In this document: positions 9,333-18,225 of the stretch, piece after piece
Layout of the letters: every line of letters begins with the position of its first letter
How positions within the stretch are numbered: position 1 is the stretch's first letter
Source of the DNA: Streptomyces sp. AM 4-1-1
GTDB taxonomy: Bacteria; Actinomycetota; Actinomycetes; Streptomycetales; Streptomycetaceae
DNA length: 64,000 bases
NCBI RefSeq assembly: GCF_029167625.1
Contig: NZ_CP119145.1
Location: 4,774,001-4,838,000 of the forward strand
Direction of reading: 5' to 3'
Program-made: the position numbers and the translations under genes
The notes under the pieces: model-generated
Seen by the model: the letters and a program-made list of their open reading frames with translations, nothing else
Database searches by the model: none
Told to the model about the DNA's origin: nothing

Positions 9333-9578
9333 ATGAAGCTCAGCCGCCCCGTCTCCTGGTTCCTGCTCGCCTTCGGGGTGTGGAGCTGGTTCATCTGGAT
9401 CACTTTCGCCAAGAATCTCTGGAAGGACGGCAGCGGGCTCGCCTTCGACGACGCGGGCGACCCGACAGCGTACTTCTGGGTGCACCTGCTGCTCGCCATC
9501 ACGTCCTTTCTTCTGGGGACGGTGGTCGGAGTCATCGGGTTGCGTGGCGTACGCGCTTCGCGTGCCGAACGGGCCTGA
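9333..9578 (+). CDS. Small two-helix membrane protein (SCO4848 family)
   Basis: An 81-aa protein with two hydrophobic helices (PVSWFLLAFGVWSWFIWITF and HLLLAITSFLLGTVVGVIGL) separated by a short acidic loop, and an Arg-rich C-terminus. It matches the size and position of the conserved actinobacterial SCO4848 membrane-protein family, which sits next to a D,D-carboxypeptidase gene; that is from memory. The ATG at 9333 follows GGAcGAcGGAG. It is divergent from the carboxypeptidase gene with 121 bp between them. Function unknown. Confidence 0.85.
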   Translation: MKLSRPVSWFLLAFGVWSWFIWITFAKNLWKDGSGLAFDDAGDPTAYFWVHLLLAITSFLLGTVVGVIGLRGVRASRAERA

Positions 9579-9660
9579 ACCCCTCGGCACGGCGGGACCG
9601 GCGGCACGAACGGCCCGACCGCTGCGGCGGGACGGCGGATGAACGGGCGGGGGAGCGCAA

Positions 9661-11013
9661 GTGGTCGTGGTCTTCGTGGTGGTGGCGGTCGCGGTCCTCG
9701 CGCTGCTCGTCGCCGTGCACCGCTATCTGTGGGTCAGGTTCGTCCGTGACACCACGGAGAGGGGTGGCGCCGCGCGCCGGGCGGGTACCGTCGCCGCGTA
9801 CGTCCTGCCGCTGCTCAGCGTCGGTGCGCTGGTCTCCGGCCGTGCCGGGTTCCCCTTCCCGCTCCAACAGGCGCTGGCCTGGCCGGGGTTCCTGTGGCTG
9901 GCGGCGCTGCTGTACCTGACGCTCGCGCTGCTGGTGGGCGAGGTGGTACGGCCGCTCCTGAGCCGGTTCCTGGACCGTCGCGCCGGGCGGCCCGGCGCGC
10001 ATCCGGCCCCGGCCCCCGCCGTCCCGTCCCCCGTACCCGTACCTCCCGCCGACGAGCCGTCCGCACCGTCCGCCGACGAGCCGTCCGCACCGTCCGCCGA
10101 CGGGCCGTCCGCGGCACCCGCTGACGGGCCGCCCGTACGGTCCGCCGCGTCACCCACCCCCGGTCCTCCCGCGCCGACCGTTTCCGCGACCTCGCGCCGG
10201 GTCTTCGTCGCGCGGTCGGTCGGTGGCGCCGCCGCCCTCGCCGGGCTCGGCACCGTCGGATACGGCACCTACGGAGTCCTGCGCGGTCCACGCGTCAAGC
10301 GCGTCACCGTCCCGCTCGCCAAACTGCCCCGCGCCGCCCACGGTTTCCGGATCGCCGTCGTGAGCGACATCCACCTCGGCCCCATCCTCGGCCGCGCCCA
10401 CACCCGGCGCGTCGTCGACACGATCAACTCCACCGGCCCCGATCTGATCGCCGTCGTCGGTGACCTCGTCGACGGCAGCGTCGACGACCTCGGCCCCGCC
10501 GCCGAGCCGCTGGCAGGGCTCCGGGCCCGCCACGGGCAGTTCTTCGTCACCGGAAACCACGAGTACTTCTCCGGCGCCGCCCAGTGGATCGACCGGGTAC
10601 GTGAGTTGGGGCTGCACCCGCTGGAGAACGCCCGGGTCGAGCTGCCCGGCTTCGACCTCGCCGGGGTCAACGACATCGGCGGCGAGAGCGAGGGCCACGG
10701 CCCCGACTTCGGACGCGCGCTCGGCGACCGGGACCGCTCACGGACGGCCGTCCTCCTCGCCCACCAGCCCGTACTCATCCACGACGCCGTCGCGCACGGC
10801 GTCGACCTCCAGCTCTCCGGCCACACCCACGGCGGACAGCTCTGGCCCGGGAACCTCATCGCCGAACTCGCCAATCCCACCGTCGCCGGGCTCGAACGCT
10901 ACGGCGACACCCAGCTCTACGTCTCGCGCGGAGCCGGCGCCTGGGGACCGCCCGTGCGGGTCGGCGCGCCCTCCGACATCACCGTCGTGGAACTGGCCTC
11001 GCGCCGGGCATGA
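9661..11013 (+). CDS. Membrane-anchored metallophosphoesterase (YkuE/YaeI type)
   Basis: Calcineurin-like phosphoesterase of 450 aa. Metal-binding motifs are in order: D-I-H-L-G-P, G-D-L-V-D-G, G-N-H-E-Y and G-H-T-H-G-G-Q-L-W-P. Before the catalytic domain come two or three membrane helices (residues 1-100), a Pro/Ser/Asp-rich linker with 8-residue repeats of the ADEPSAPS type (residues 120-165), and a twin-arginine-like SRRVFVARS followed by a hydrophobic helix. The enzyme domain is therefore probably outside the cytoplasm. GTG start at 9661 with GGGGGAG upstream. Related enzymes hydrolyse phosphodiesters or UDP-diacylglucosamine-like substrates; the substrate here is unknown. Confidence 0.88.
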   Translation: MVVVFVVVAVAVLALLVAVHRYLWVRFVRDTTERGGAARRAGTVAAYVLPLLSVGALVSGRAGFPFPLQQALAWPGFLWLAALLYLTLALLVGEVVRPLLSRFLDRRAGRPGAHPAPAPAVPSPVPVPPADEPSAPSADEPSAPSADGPSAAPADGPPVRSAASPTPGPPAPTVSATSRRVFVARSVGGAAALAGLGTVGYGTYGVLRGPRVKRVTVPLAKLPRAAHGFRIAVVSDIHLGPILGRAHTRRVVDTINSTGPDLIAVVGDLVDGSVDDLGPAAEPLAGLRARHGQFFVTGNHEYFSGAAQWIDRVRELGLHPLENARVELPGFDLAGVNDIGGESEGHGPDFGRALGDRDRSRTAVLLAHQPVLIHDAVAHGVDLQLSGHTHGGQLWPGNLIAELANPTVAGLERYGDTQLYVSRGAGAWGPPVRVGAPSDITVVELASRRA

Positions 11014-11138
11014 CAGGTGCGGGAACCGGCCTTCGGGCCCCGGCCCGTCGGCCAGGTCGGCTCAAGACGATCTTGACTGCCCCCGTGGGCTGAGGTATTG
11101 GACCTGCCAAGGTTGCAAGTACCGAACAAAAGCCTGTG

Positions 11139-11155
11139 AGAGGAAGATTTCCTCT
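11139..11155. promoter_or_regulatory. Inverted repeat upstream of the solute-binding protein gene
   Basis: AGAGGAA-GAT-TTCCTCT is a perfect 7-bp inverted repeat in an unusually A/T-rich 150-bp leader. A second palindrome, GATGTGCACATC, lies at 11201-11212. Either could be an operator for the gene starting at 11258; this is inferred from symmetry and position only. Confidence 0.4.
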
Positions 11156-11257
11156 TCCCGATGCGAAAATCGTGTGATTGGGTGAGCGCGAACATGCGGT
11201 GATGTGCACATCTGAGCACATTGACCGAGGTGGGGCTGGTAAAGGGAGAGCACGGCA

Positions 11258-12811
11258 ATGCGGTCGATCCGGCTACGGATTCTCGCGATTCTCGCGGTTT
11301 TGATCATCGCAGGCGTCGGCGCCTGGCAACTGCTCCCATCGAGCGAGGCGAAGACCGATCCGATCGTCGTCGGCACGACGGACCAGGTGACGTCCCTCGA
11401 TCCCGCGGGTGCGTACGACGCCGGTTCCTGGGCGATCTACAGCAACCTCTACCAGTCCCTGCTGACGTTCAAGGCCGGGGCGTCCGTCCCCGAACTCGAC
11501 GCGGCGGAGAGCTGCGGGTTCATCGGGCAGAAGCTCCAGACGTACCGCTGCAAGCTCCGTGACGACCTCACGTTCTCCAACGGCCGGAAGATCACCGCCG
11601 AGGACGTGAAGTACTCCTTCGAGCGGATGCTCAAGATCAAGACGGACGTCGGCCCGTGGGTCCTCTTCCCGAACCTCAAGAACATCGTGTCCGAGGGACG
11701 CACCATCACCTTCAACCTCAGCGCACGCGACGCCACGTTCCCGCAGAAACTCGGCACCGGCGCGGGCTCCATCGTCGACCGCGAGCACTACCCGGCCGAC
11801 AAACTGCGCACCGGGGGCTCCGTCGACGGCTCGGGGCCGTACGTCCTCAAGTCGTACGACCGGGGCGTCCGCGCGGAGTTGGTGCCCAACCCCAAGTACA
11901 AGGGCGCGCTCAAGAAGACCGGAGTACCGGTCGACGTCCGCTACTACAAGGAGTCGGACGCCCTCCAGACCGCGTGGAAGGCCGGGCAGGTCGACATCGC
12001 GCACCGCCAACTGCCGCCCGCCGAACTCGCCGCGCTGAACCCCGGCGACCCCGGCCTCCGTGTCACCGAGGCCGACAGTGCCGAGATCCGCAACCTCGTC
12101 CTCAACGTCCGCCCCGGAAGGCCGCTGGCCGACAAGAAGGTCCGTCAGGCCATCGCCTCGCTCGTCGACCGCGCACCGCTGGTCGGTGAGGTTTTCAAGG
12201 GCACCGTCGAACCGCTCTACTCGCTGATTCCCCAGGGCTACATCGGGCACAGCACGCCGTTCTTCGACGCCTACCCCGCACCCGACGTGAAGCGGGCGAA
12301 GAAGCTGATGGCGGAGGCCGGCGTCGAGACGCCCGTGCACATCACCTTCGGCTACCGCGGCGACGGGGCGTTCACCAAGGAGACCGCCGAGCTGCGCCGG
12401 CAGTTGGAGGCGGACGGGCTGTTCAAGGTGTCGGTCAAGGCCGTCGAGTGGACGGCCTTCCAGAAGCAGTACGCGGCCGGCGCGTTCGACATGTACACCG
12501 TCGGCTGGGTCCCCGACTACCCGGACCCCGACACCTTCAGCCAGCCCCTCGTCGGCACCGACAACAGCTACCACAACGGCTACAGCAGCAAGCAGATGGA
12601 CGAGCTGATCGACGCCACCCTCAGGTACAGCGAACGCGGCCGTACCGCGGGGGACTTCAAGAAGCTCCAGGAACTCGTCAGCCAGGACGTGCCGATCATC
12701 CCGTTGTGGCAGAAGAAGGACTACGTCGTCAGCAGGAACGACATCACCGGCTCGCAGTACCTCTCCAACGGCACCGGCATCTGGCGGCTGTGGGAGCTCA
12801 ACCGGATCTGA
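11258..12811 (+). CDS. ABC transporter substrate-binding protein, family 5 (peptide/nickel type)
   Basis: A 517-aa extracytoplasmic binding protein of the SBP_bac_5 family, which binds peptides and other solutes for ABC importers. Visible family features are TTDQVTSLDPAGAYD at the mature N-terminus, SNGRKITAEDVKYSFERML, and the C-terminal VPIIPLWQKKDYVV. It starts with a hydrophobic segment (RILAILAVLIIAGVGAW) but has no lipobox Cys, so it appears anchored by an uncleaved helix or released, rather than lipidated. No permease or ATPase gene is adjacent, so it is an orphan. GGGAG precedes the ATG. A clean terminator follows. Confidence 0.9.
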   Translation: MRSIRLRILAILAVLIIAGVGAWQLLPSSEAKTDPIVVGTTDQVTSLDPAGAYDAGSWAIYSNLYQSLLTFKAGASVPELDAAESCGFIGQKLQTYRCKLRDDLTFSNGRKITAEDVKYSFERMLKIKTDVGPWVLFPNLKNIVSEGRTITFNLSARDATFPQKLGTGAGSIVDREHYPADKLRTGGSVDGSGPYVLKSYDRGVRAELVPNPKYKGALKKTGVPVDVRYYKESDALQTAWKAGQVDIAHRQLPPAELAALNPGDPGLRVTEADSAEIRNLVLNVRPGRPLADKKVRQAIASLVDRAPLVGEVFKGTVEPLYSLIPQGYIGHSTPFFDAYPAPDVKRAKKLMAEAGVETPVHITFGYRGDGAFTKETAELRRQLEADGLFKVSVKAVEWTAFQKQYAAGAFDMYTVGWVPDYPDPDTFSQPLVGTDNSYHNGYSSKQMDELIDATLRYSERGRTAGDFKKLQELVSQDVPIIPLWQKKDYVVSRNDITGSQYLSNGTGIWRLWELNRI

Positions 12812-12818
12812 CGGCGAC

Positions 12819-12845
12819 CCGGGGCCCGTCCTCGACGGGCCCCGG
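12819..12845 (+). terminator. Intrinsic terminator-like hairpin
   Basis: 12-bp perfect stem CCGGGGCCCGTC/GACGGGCCCCGG with a 3-nt loop, 7 nt after the binding-protein stop codon. Confidence 0.8.
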
Positions 12846-12908
12846 CGCTGCCCCAGGTCCTGCCGCACCGGCGGCGGGGAACGGGCGGGCAGCCACGCCC
12901 CCATCGGC

Positions 12909-13517
12909 TCAGACGCTCAGCGAACGCGCCATGTTGAGCTGTCCCATGACCCACGGGAAGGTCTCGGGGCCCGTCGCCGGGATCATCGTCGAGTGGTGCC
13001 TGCCACCGCTCGACACCGAGATCTGGATGAAGCCGGTCGTCTTCTTCTCCTTCATCAGCAGGAAGAGCAGACCGACCAGACAGAGCAGCGCGAACACGAT
13101 CGCGAGGACGATCGCCACCGGAGGGATGCGCTCCTCGGTGCGCGACATGTCCGTGGCCGTCCACACCGCGCCCTTCAGCGGCAGCGTGCCGGACGGGGTC
13201 ACGATCGAATCGTTCATCACGGTGATGTCGCCGAGCGACAGCATCGGCATGCCTCCGGCGCCGGGCGGCAGGGCCGGCATCCCCTGCTGCGGGAAGCCGT
13301 GACCGGCCTGCGTCGGGGGCGACTGCGCGGGATAGCCGTAGCCCGGCCCCGGCTGCGCCGCGGAGTCCGGCAGCGGCTGCGGATAGCCGTAGGCCGGGGC
13401 CCCGGGGCCCGCGACACCGTACCCCTGCCCGTCCGGCATGGTCGGAGGACCGGCCGGCGGCTGCGGCCCCCACTTGTACGACGAGTCGTCCGCGTACGGA
13501 TTCGGGTCGCTCAACAT
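12909..13517 (-). CDS. Pro/Gly/Tyr-rich single-pass membrane protein
   Basis: A 202-aa protein of unknown function. Residues 1-75 are rich in Pro, Gly, Tyr and Gln (repeats like GYGYP and AYGYPQP); a middle segment contains GDITVMNDSIVTPSGTLPLK; a helix (VAIVLAIVFALLCLVGLLFLL) is followed by MKEKK and a C-terminal domain. Low-complexity N-termini of this kind are common in Streptomyces membrane proteins and tend to be cytoplasmic, with the C-terminal domain outside. GGGGGA precedes the ATG at 13517. Convergent with the binding protein and downstream of sdhB beyond a terminator. Confidence 0.8.
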   Translation of the reverse strand: MLSDPNPYADDSSYKWGPQPPAGPPTMPDGQGYGVAGPGAPAYGYPQPLPDSAAQPGPGYGYPAQSPPTQAGHGFPQQGMPALPPGAGGMPMLSLGDITVMNDSIVTPSGTLPLKGAVWTATDMSRTEERIPPVAIVLAIVFALLCLVGLLFLLMKEKKTTGFIQISVSSGGRHHSTMIPATGPETFPWVMGQLNMARSLSV

Positions 13518-13640
13518 TCCCCCGCTTTCCTTGAGGCCCGTGCGCCCCGTGCGGTGCTGCGTCGGGGGCGGTGAGCAGGTCCCCGTACCCCGGGCGACCG
13601 CTCCCGACGACCGTACCGTCCGCCGTGGCCCCGCGCAGCA

Positions 13641-13688
13641 ACAGGCCCCGCCTCCCACGGTGTCCGACACCGGGGAGGCGGGGCCTGT
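13641..13688 (-). terminator. Terminator of the sdh operon
   Basis: Perfect 16-bp stem (ACAGGCCCCGCCTCCC and its complement), with a further inner GGTGTC/GACACC pairing, 18 nt after the sdhB stop. It is symmetrical and isolates sdhB from the gene below. Confidence 0.88.
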
Positions 13689-13705
13689 CGCTGTGACGCG
13701 TGCGG

Positions 13706-14473
13706 TCAGAAGCGCCGCGTGATCAGCGCGCGCTTGACCTCCTGGATCGCCTTGGTGACCTCGATGCCACGCGGGCAGGCGTCCGTGCAGTTGAACGTCG
13801 TGCGGCAACGCCACACACCGTCACGGTCGTTGAGGATCTCCAGACGCTGCTCGCCGCCCTCGTCGCGCGAGTCGAAGATGAAGCGGTGCGCGTTGACGAT
13901 GGCCGCCGGGCCGAAGTACTGCCCGTCGTTCCAGAACACCGGGCAGGACGACGTGCACGCGGCGCACAGGATGCACTTGGTGGTGTCGTCGAAGCGCTCG
14001 CGGTCCTCGGCGGACTGCAGACGCTCGCGCGTCGGCTCGTTGCCCTTGGTGATGAGGAACGGCATGACATCGCGGTACGCCTGGAAGAACGGGTCCATGT
14101 CGACCACGAGGTCCTTGAGGACCGTCAGGCCCTTTATGGCCTCGATCAGGATCGGCTTCTCGGGGTTGATGTCCTTGATCAGCGTCTTGCAGGCGAGCCT
14201 GTTCTTGCCGTTGATCCGCATCGCGTCCGAGCCGCAGATGCCGTGTGCGCAGGAGCGCCGGAAGGTCAGCGAACCGTCGACATCCCACTTGATCTTGTGA
14301 AGGGCGTCGAGGACACGCTCCTTCGGGTCGATCTCGATCTGGAAGTCCTGCCACATGGCCTCGTCGGAGACCTCGGGGTTGAAGCGGCGAATCCGGAACG
14401 TGGCCGTGATGAACGGGGAGTCGGCGAAGCCGGCCTCCGCCGTGTCGGCCTTGTCCAGTGTCGGGGTAGCCAT
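13706..14473 (-). CDS. sdhB: Succinate dehydrogenase iron-sulfur subunit
   Basis: A 255-aa subunit carrying the three Fe-S clusters that pass electrons from SdhA to the membrane quinone site. The [2Fe-2S] cysteines are in RRSCAHGICGSDAM plus the following NRLAC; the [4Fe-4S] motif is CILCAACTSSCPVFW; the third cluster uses CRTTFNCTDACPRG. The start overlaps the sdhA stop by one base (TGATG), showing translational coupling. Last gene of sdhC-D-A-B; a perfect hairpin follows. Confidence 0.97.
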   Translation of the reverse strand: MATPTLDKADTAEAGFADSPFITATFRIRRFNPEVSDEAMWQDFQIEIDPKERVLDALHKIKWDVDGSLTFRRSCAHGICGSDAMRINGKNRLACKTLIKDINPEKPILIEAIKGLTVLKDLVVDMDPFFQAYRDVMPFLITKGNEPTRERLQSAEDRERFDDTTKCILCAACTSSCPVFWNDGQYFGPAAIVNAHRFIFDSRDEGGEQRLEILNDRDGVWRCRTTFNCTDACPRGIEVTKAIQEVKRALITRRF

Positions 14474-16227
14474 CAGTACTTACGCTCCATCGGCTGGTAG
14501 CGGGTCTGGACGACCGGCTTGTAGTCGAGCCGGATCGACTCGGTGCCGTCCTCCGCGACCTCGCGGTACGCCATGGTGTGGCGCATGAAGTTGACGTCGT
14601 CGCGGGTCGGGTAGTCCTCGCGGTAGTGACCGCCGCGCGACTCCTTGCGGGCCAGGGCCGACGTGGCCATGACCTCGGCCAGGTCGAGCAGGTTGCCCAG
14701 CTCGACGGCCTCCAGGAGGTCCGTGTTGAACCGCTTGCCCTTGTCCTGGATGGACACGTTCAGGTAGCGGGCCCGCAGCTCGGCGATCTTGTCGACGGCC
14801 GTCTTGATCGTCTGCTCGGTGCGGAACACCATCACATTGGCGTCCATGCACTCCTGGAGCTCCAGACGGATCGTCGCGACCCGCTCGTCGCCCGTGGAGT
14901 TGCGCAGCCGCTCGACCTGGTCGACGACGAGCTGTGCCGGGTTCTCGGGGAGCTCGACGAAGTCGTTCTCCGCGGAGTACTCGGCGGCGGCGATGCCCGA
15001 CCGGCGTCCGAAGACGTTGATGTCGAGCAGCGAGTTGGTGCCCAGGCGGTTCGCGCCGTGCACGGACACGCAGGCGACCTCGCCGGCGGCGTACAGACCG
15101 GGCACGACCGTGGTGTTGTCGGCCAGCACCTCGCCCTGGACGTTCGTCGGGATGCCGCCCATGGCGTAGTGCGCGGTCGGCTGGATCGGGATCGGGTCCG
15201 TGTACGGCTCGATGCCGAGGTACGTACGGGCGAACTCGGTGATGTCCGGGAGCTTCGCGTCCAGCTGCTCCGGCGGCAGGTGGGTGAGGTCCAGGTAGAC
15301 GTGGTCGCCGGCCGGACCGCAGCCCCGGCCCTCGCGGATCTCCGTGTAGATGGAGCGCGAGACGACGTCACGCGAGGCGAGGTCCTTCATGACGGGCGCG
15401 TACTTCTCCATGAAGCGCTCGCCGTCCTTGTTGCGGAGGATGCCGCCCTCACCACGGGCGCCCTCCGTCAGCAGGATGCCCATGCGCCAGATGCCCGTCG
15501 GGTGGAACTGGAAGAACTCCATGTCCTCCAGCGGCAGCCCGCGACGGTACGCGGCGGCCTGGCCGTCACCGGTCAGGGTGTGCGCGTTCGACGTCACCTT
15601 GAAGAACTTGCCGGTGCCGCCGGAGGCGAAGATGACCGCCTTCGCCTGGAAGACGTGGATCTCGCCGGTCGCCAGCTCGTAGGCGACGACGCCCGCCGAC
15701 TTCCTGACACCGTCCACCTCCTGGAGCAGCAGGTCCAGGACGTAGAACTCGTTGAAGAACTCCACGCCCTCCTTGACGCAGTTCTGGTACAGCGTCTGGA
15801 GGATCATGTGGCCGGTGCGGTCCGACGCGTAGCAGGACCTGCGGACCGGTGCCTCACCGTGGTTGCGGCTGTGACCGCCGAAGCGGCGCTGGTCGATCCG
15901 GCCCTCGGGCGTGCGGTTGAACGGCAGGCCCATCTTCTCCAGGTCGAGGACGGAGTCGATGGCCTCCTTCGCCAGGATCTCGGCGGCGTCCTGGTCGACC
16001 AGGTAGTCGCCGCCCTTGATCGTGTCGAAGGTGTGCCACTCCCAGTTGTCCTCCTCCACGTTGGCGAGCGCGGCGGCCATGCCGCCCTGCGCCGCGCCCG
16101 TGTGGGAGCGGGTCGGGTAGAGCTTCGTGAGCACGGCGGTGCGGCTGCGCTTGGTCGACTCGATGGCCGCGCGCATACCGGCGCCGCCCGCACCGACGAT
16201 GACGGTGTCGTACTTGTGGATCTGCAT
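14473..16227 (-). CDS. sdhA: Succinate dehydrogenase flavoprotein subunit
   Basis: A 584-aa FAD subunit oxidising succinate to fumarate at the inner face of the membrane. The dinucleotide fold [13 protein letters not shown] is at the N-terminus; SHTGAAQGG holds the His that binds FAD covalently; HPTGI and the C-terminal [13 protein letters not shown] region carry conserved active-site residues. The ATG at 16227 is the first in-frame Met before the FAD motif; the frame continues to 16449 only by overlapping sdhD. It lies 35 bp after sdhD and overlaps sdhB by one base. Confidence 0.97.
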   Translation of the reverse strand: MQIHKYDTVIVGAGGAGMRAAIESTKRSRTAVLTKLYPTRSHTGAAQGGMAAALANVEEDNWEWHTFDTIKGGDYLVDQDAAEILAKEAIDSVLDLEKMGLPFNRTPEGRIDQRRFGGHSRNHGEAPVRRSCYASDRTGHMILQTLYQNCVKEGVEFFNEFYVLDLLLQEVDGVRKSAGVVAYELATGEIHVFQAKAVIFASGGTGKFFKVTSNAHTLTGDGQAAAYRRGLPLEDMEFFQFHPTGIWRMGILLTEGARGEGGILRNKDGERFMEKYAPVMKDLASRDVVSRSIYTEIREGRGCGPAGDHVYLDLTHLPPEQLDAKLPDITEFARTYLGIEPYTDPIPIQPTAHYAMGGIPTNVQGEVLADNTTVVPGLYAAGEVACVSVHGANRLGTNSLLDINVFGRRSGIAAAEYSAENDFVELPENPAQLVVDQVERLRNSTGDERVATIRLELQECMDANVMVFRTEQTIKTAVDKIAELRARYLNVSIQDKGKRFNTDLLEAVELGNLLDLAEVMATSALARKESRGGHYREDYPTRDDVNFMRHTMAYREVAEDGTESIRLDYKPVVQTRYQPMERKY

Positions 16228-16262
16228 GAGTGAATTACCTCTGGTCCTTCTGGCCCCGGCGT

Positions 16263-16739
16263 CTAGCGGATGTTCGGGTCGAAGGTGAAGATCACCAGCG
16301 TGCCCAGCAGGACGGTGAACACCGTGGCGGTGTACAGCAGCATCTTCAGCCAGAAGCGGGTGTTGTCCCGCTCGGCGTAGTCGTTGATGACCGTACGGAG
16401 GCCGTTGGCGCCGTGCAGCATGGCCAGCCACAGCATCGCCAGGTCCCACATCTGCCAGAACGGCGAGGCCCAGCGGCCCGCGACGAACGCGAAGCCGATC
16501 TTGGACACCCCGCCGTCCAGCACCAGCTGGAGCAGCAGGTGGCCGAGGACCAGGACGACCAGCACGATGCCCGACAGGCGCATGAAGAGCCAGGCGTACA
16601 TCTCGAAGTTGGTGCGCGAGCCCTTGGGCGTCTTGCTGGTCCGCTTGCGCGGGGGCTCGATCACCGGGGCGGGGTTGTCGGCGTCGTAGAGGTTCACGGC
16701 CTCGACGTCCCCGATCGCGGAAGAGGTCTCACTGGACAT
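16263..16739 (-). CDS. sdhD: Succinate dehydrogenase membrane anchor subunit
   Basis: A 158-aa hydrophobic anchor with three membrane helices beginning [25 protein letters not shown] and [14 protein letters not shown] are anchor-subunit signatures; His residues in VLGHLLL and MLHGANG are candidate heme or quinone ligands. The N-terminal 45 residues are hydrophilic. The ATG at 16739 lies 5 bp from the sdhC stop. Confidence 0.93.
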   Translation of the reverse strand: MSSETSSAIGDVEAVNLYDADNPAPVIEPPRKRTSKTPKGSRTNFEMYAWLFMRLSGIVLVVLVLGHLLLQLVLDGGVSKIGFAFVAGRWASPFWQMWDLAMLWLAMLHGANGLRTVINDYAERDNTRFWLKMLLYTATVFTVLLGTLVIFTFDPNIR

Positions 16740-16744
16740 TGGCC

Positions 16745-17125
16745 TCAGCTCCCGAAGACTTCGCGTACGGCGTGGCCGAGGACCGGGTAGAGAGCCCCGA
16801 CCATCAGCACGACCCAGATGCCCACGACGGTCCAGAGCATCTGCTTCTGGAAGCGCGGGCCCTTGGCCCAGAAGTCCACGGCGACGATGCGGAGACCGTT
16901 GAGCGCGTGGAAGAGAATGGCGGCCACCAGGCCGTATTCGAGGAGCGCGACGATCGGCGTCTTGTACGTGGCCACGACGTCGTCGTAGGCCTCGGGAGAA
17001 ACGCGGACGAGAGCGGTGTCCAGGACGTGTACGAACAGGAAGAAGAAAATGAGGACACCGGTGACTCGATGAGCCACCCAGGACCACATGCCTTCCCGGC
17101 CGCGGTACAGCGTTCCAGCCGGCAC
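16745..17125 (-). CDS. sdhC: Succinate dehydrogenase cytochrome b556 subunit
   Basis: From the GTG at 17125 the product is 126 aa, the usual actinobacterial length, with three helices (VTGVLIFFFLFVHVLDTALV, IVALLEYGLVAAILFHALNG, MLWTVVGIWVVLMVGALYPV). The motif HRVTG and the His in LFHALNGLR are the quinone/heme signature residues. GGAGGG lies seven bases before the GTG and decides this start over a longer frame to 17200. First gene of the operon; the 166 bp upstream, down to the OHCU-like frame, must hold the sdh promoter. Confidence 0.94.
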   Translation of the reverse strand: MPAGTLYRGREGMWSWVAHRVTGVLIFFFLFVHVLDTALVRVSPEAYDDVVATYKTPIVALLEYGLVAAILFHALNGLRIVAVDFWAKGPRFQKQMLWTVVGIWVVLMVGALYPVLGHAVREVFGS

Positions 17126-17291
17126 GGAAGAACCCTCCGGGAGCGGGGATTGGGGTCGGCCGGCTTGACTGTCGGTCTGACCCGGCCGGGTACGGTCCAC
17201 CGGCCCTGGCCATCGTAGCGACGACTTGTCGGTTCGTACGCGCGGGGTCCGTCGGTGTGATCAAAGCGGCAGTCAAACAGGCACGGACGGG

Positions 17292-17897
17292 CTATACCGG
17301 GCCGTCCGCCCGGCCCGGCCCCGTCACCAGCTCGATGATGCGTCCCCGGGCGAGTCGCCGCATCTCGTCGGCCGTGACGACCCGCTCCTCGTCCGGCTCG
17401 TGCGCCAGCCGGGCGCGGATGTCCGCCAGCACCTGGTCCGGGTGTTCGGCGGGCCGGAAGGCGTCGAGACAGATCACGAAGACATGGCCGAAGCGGCGTT
17501 CGTACGCGGCGTGCGCGGCGCGAAGTGCCAGGTGGGCGGCGTGCGGGGCGGAGTGGTGCAGACCCGGCGAGGTCTCCCTGGCCAGCGCCTCGGTGAGGTC
17601 CGTGGGGGCCAGGTCGTAGCCCGCCTCGTCGGCCGCGGCGAGCAGGGCGTGGAGATCGGGGTACGGGCGGTGGGCGGCGAGTCTGCGGGCCCACCGGTGG
17701 CTGCCGAAGCAGTCGAGCAGGGCGGCCTCGGCCTCGGCGGGCGGCGCGGTGTTGAAACGGGTGAGACCGGGATCACCGCGGTGCGGTCCGGCCGGGACCT
17801 GGGCCTGCTCGGCCCTCCGGGCCGGTATGGCCGCCCGGCCGGCCGGGCGCCACGATCGCTCCGGGAGGCCGGCGTGGGACTCGCTGGACCTGGACAG
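17292..17897 (-). CDS. OHCU decarboxylase-like protein, no canonical start
   Basis: The frame ending at 17292 encodes a protein resembling 2-oxo-4-hydroxy-4-carboxy-5-ureidoimidazoline decarboxylases (uric acid breakdown): GLTRFNTAPPAEAEAALLDC, LAAADEAGYDLAP, HAAYERRFGHVFVICL, then a helical tail DEMRRLARGRIIELV. Reading upstream from the RFN sequence (codon at 17759) there is no ATG, GTG or TTG before an in-frame stop at 17915-17913; only a CTG at 17897 is available. The +1 frame has a GTG (GTGATCCCGGTCTCACC, around 17776) a few bases before RFN, so a small indel may have separated start and body. The usual H-P-R motif of active enzymes is not evident (HRPYPDL instead), so activity is doubtful. 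The 328-bp gap 17898-18225 to the next gene shows no gene. Confidence 0.6.
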   Translation of the reverse strand: MSRSSESHAGLPERSWRPAGRAAIPARRAEQAQVPAGPHRGDPGLTRFNTAPPAEAEAALLDCFGSHRWARRLAAHRPYPDLHALLAAADEAGYDLAPTDLTEALARETSPGLHHSAPHAAHLALRAAHAAYERRFGHVFVICLDAFRPAEHPDQVLADIRARLAHEPDEERVVTADEMRRLARGRIIELVTGPGRADGPV

Positions 17898-18225
17898 CGT
17901 GGGCTCCTCGAATCAGCGGCGGTCTGGGGGTCGGTCGCAGTCTGCGCATCGGCGGCAGTCTGTGAGAGTGGGACGGAAGAGAGACGACGGAGGGCGGAGG
18001 GGCGAATGAGCCGCAACGCTAGCGAGACAGGGCGACGAACGTCCGACAGCTGCACGATTTTCCACCCGTAAGGGGGAGTTTCGGAACGCCTGCTGGACGG
18101 TTCACCAGGGAAGACCACCCGGCTCCGCACTTGGTTGCCCGCGGGCAGACTGGTTGTTCGTCACTCGTTCGCCGTAGTCATGCATGTGCAGTGACACGTG
18201 CGATGAATGGAGAGGTTCCTGACCG

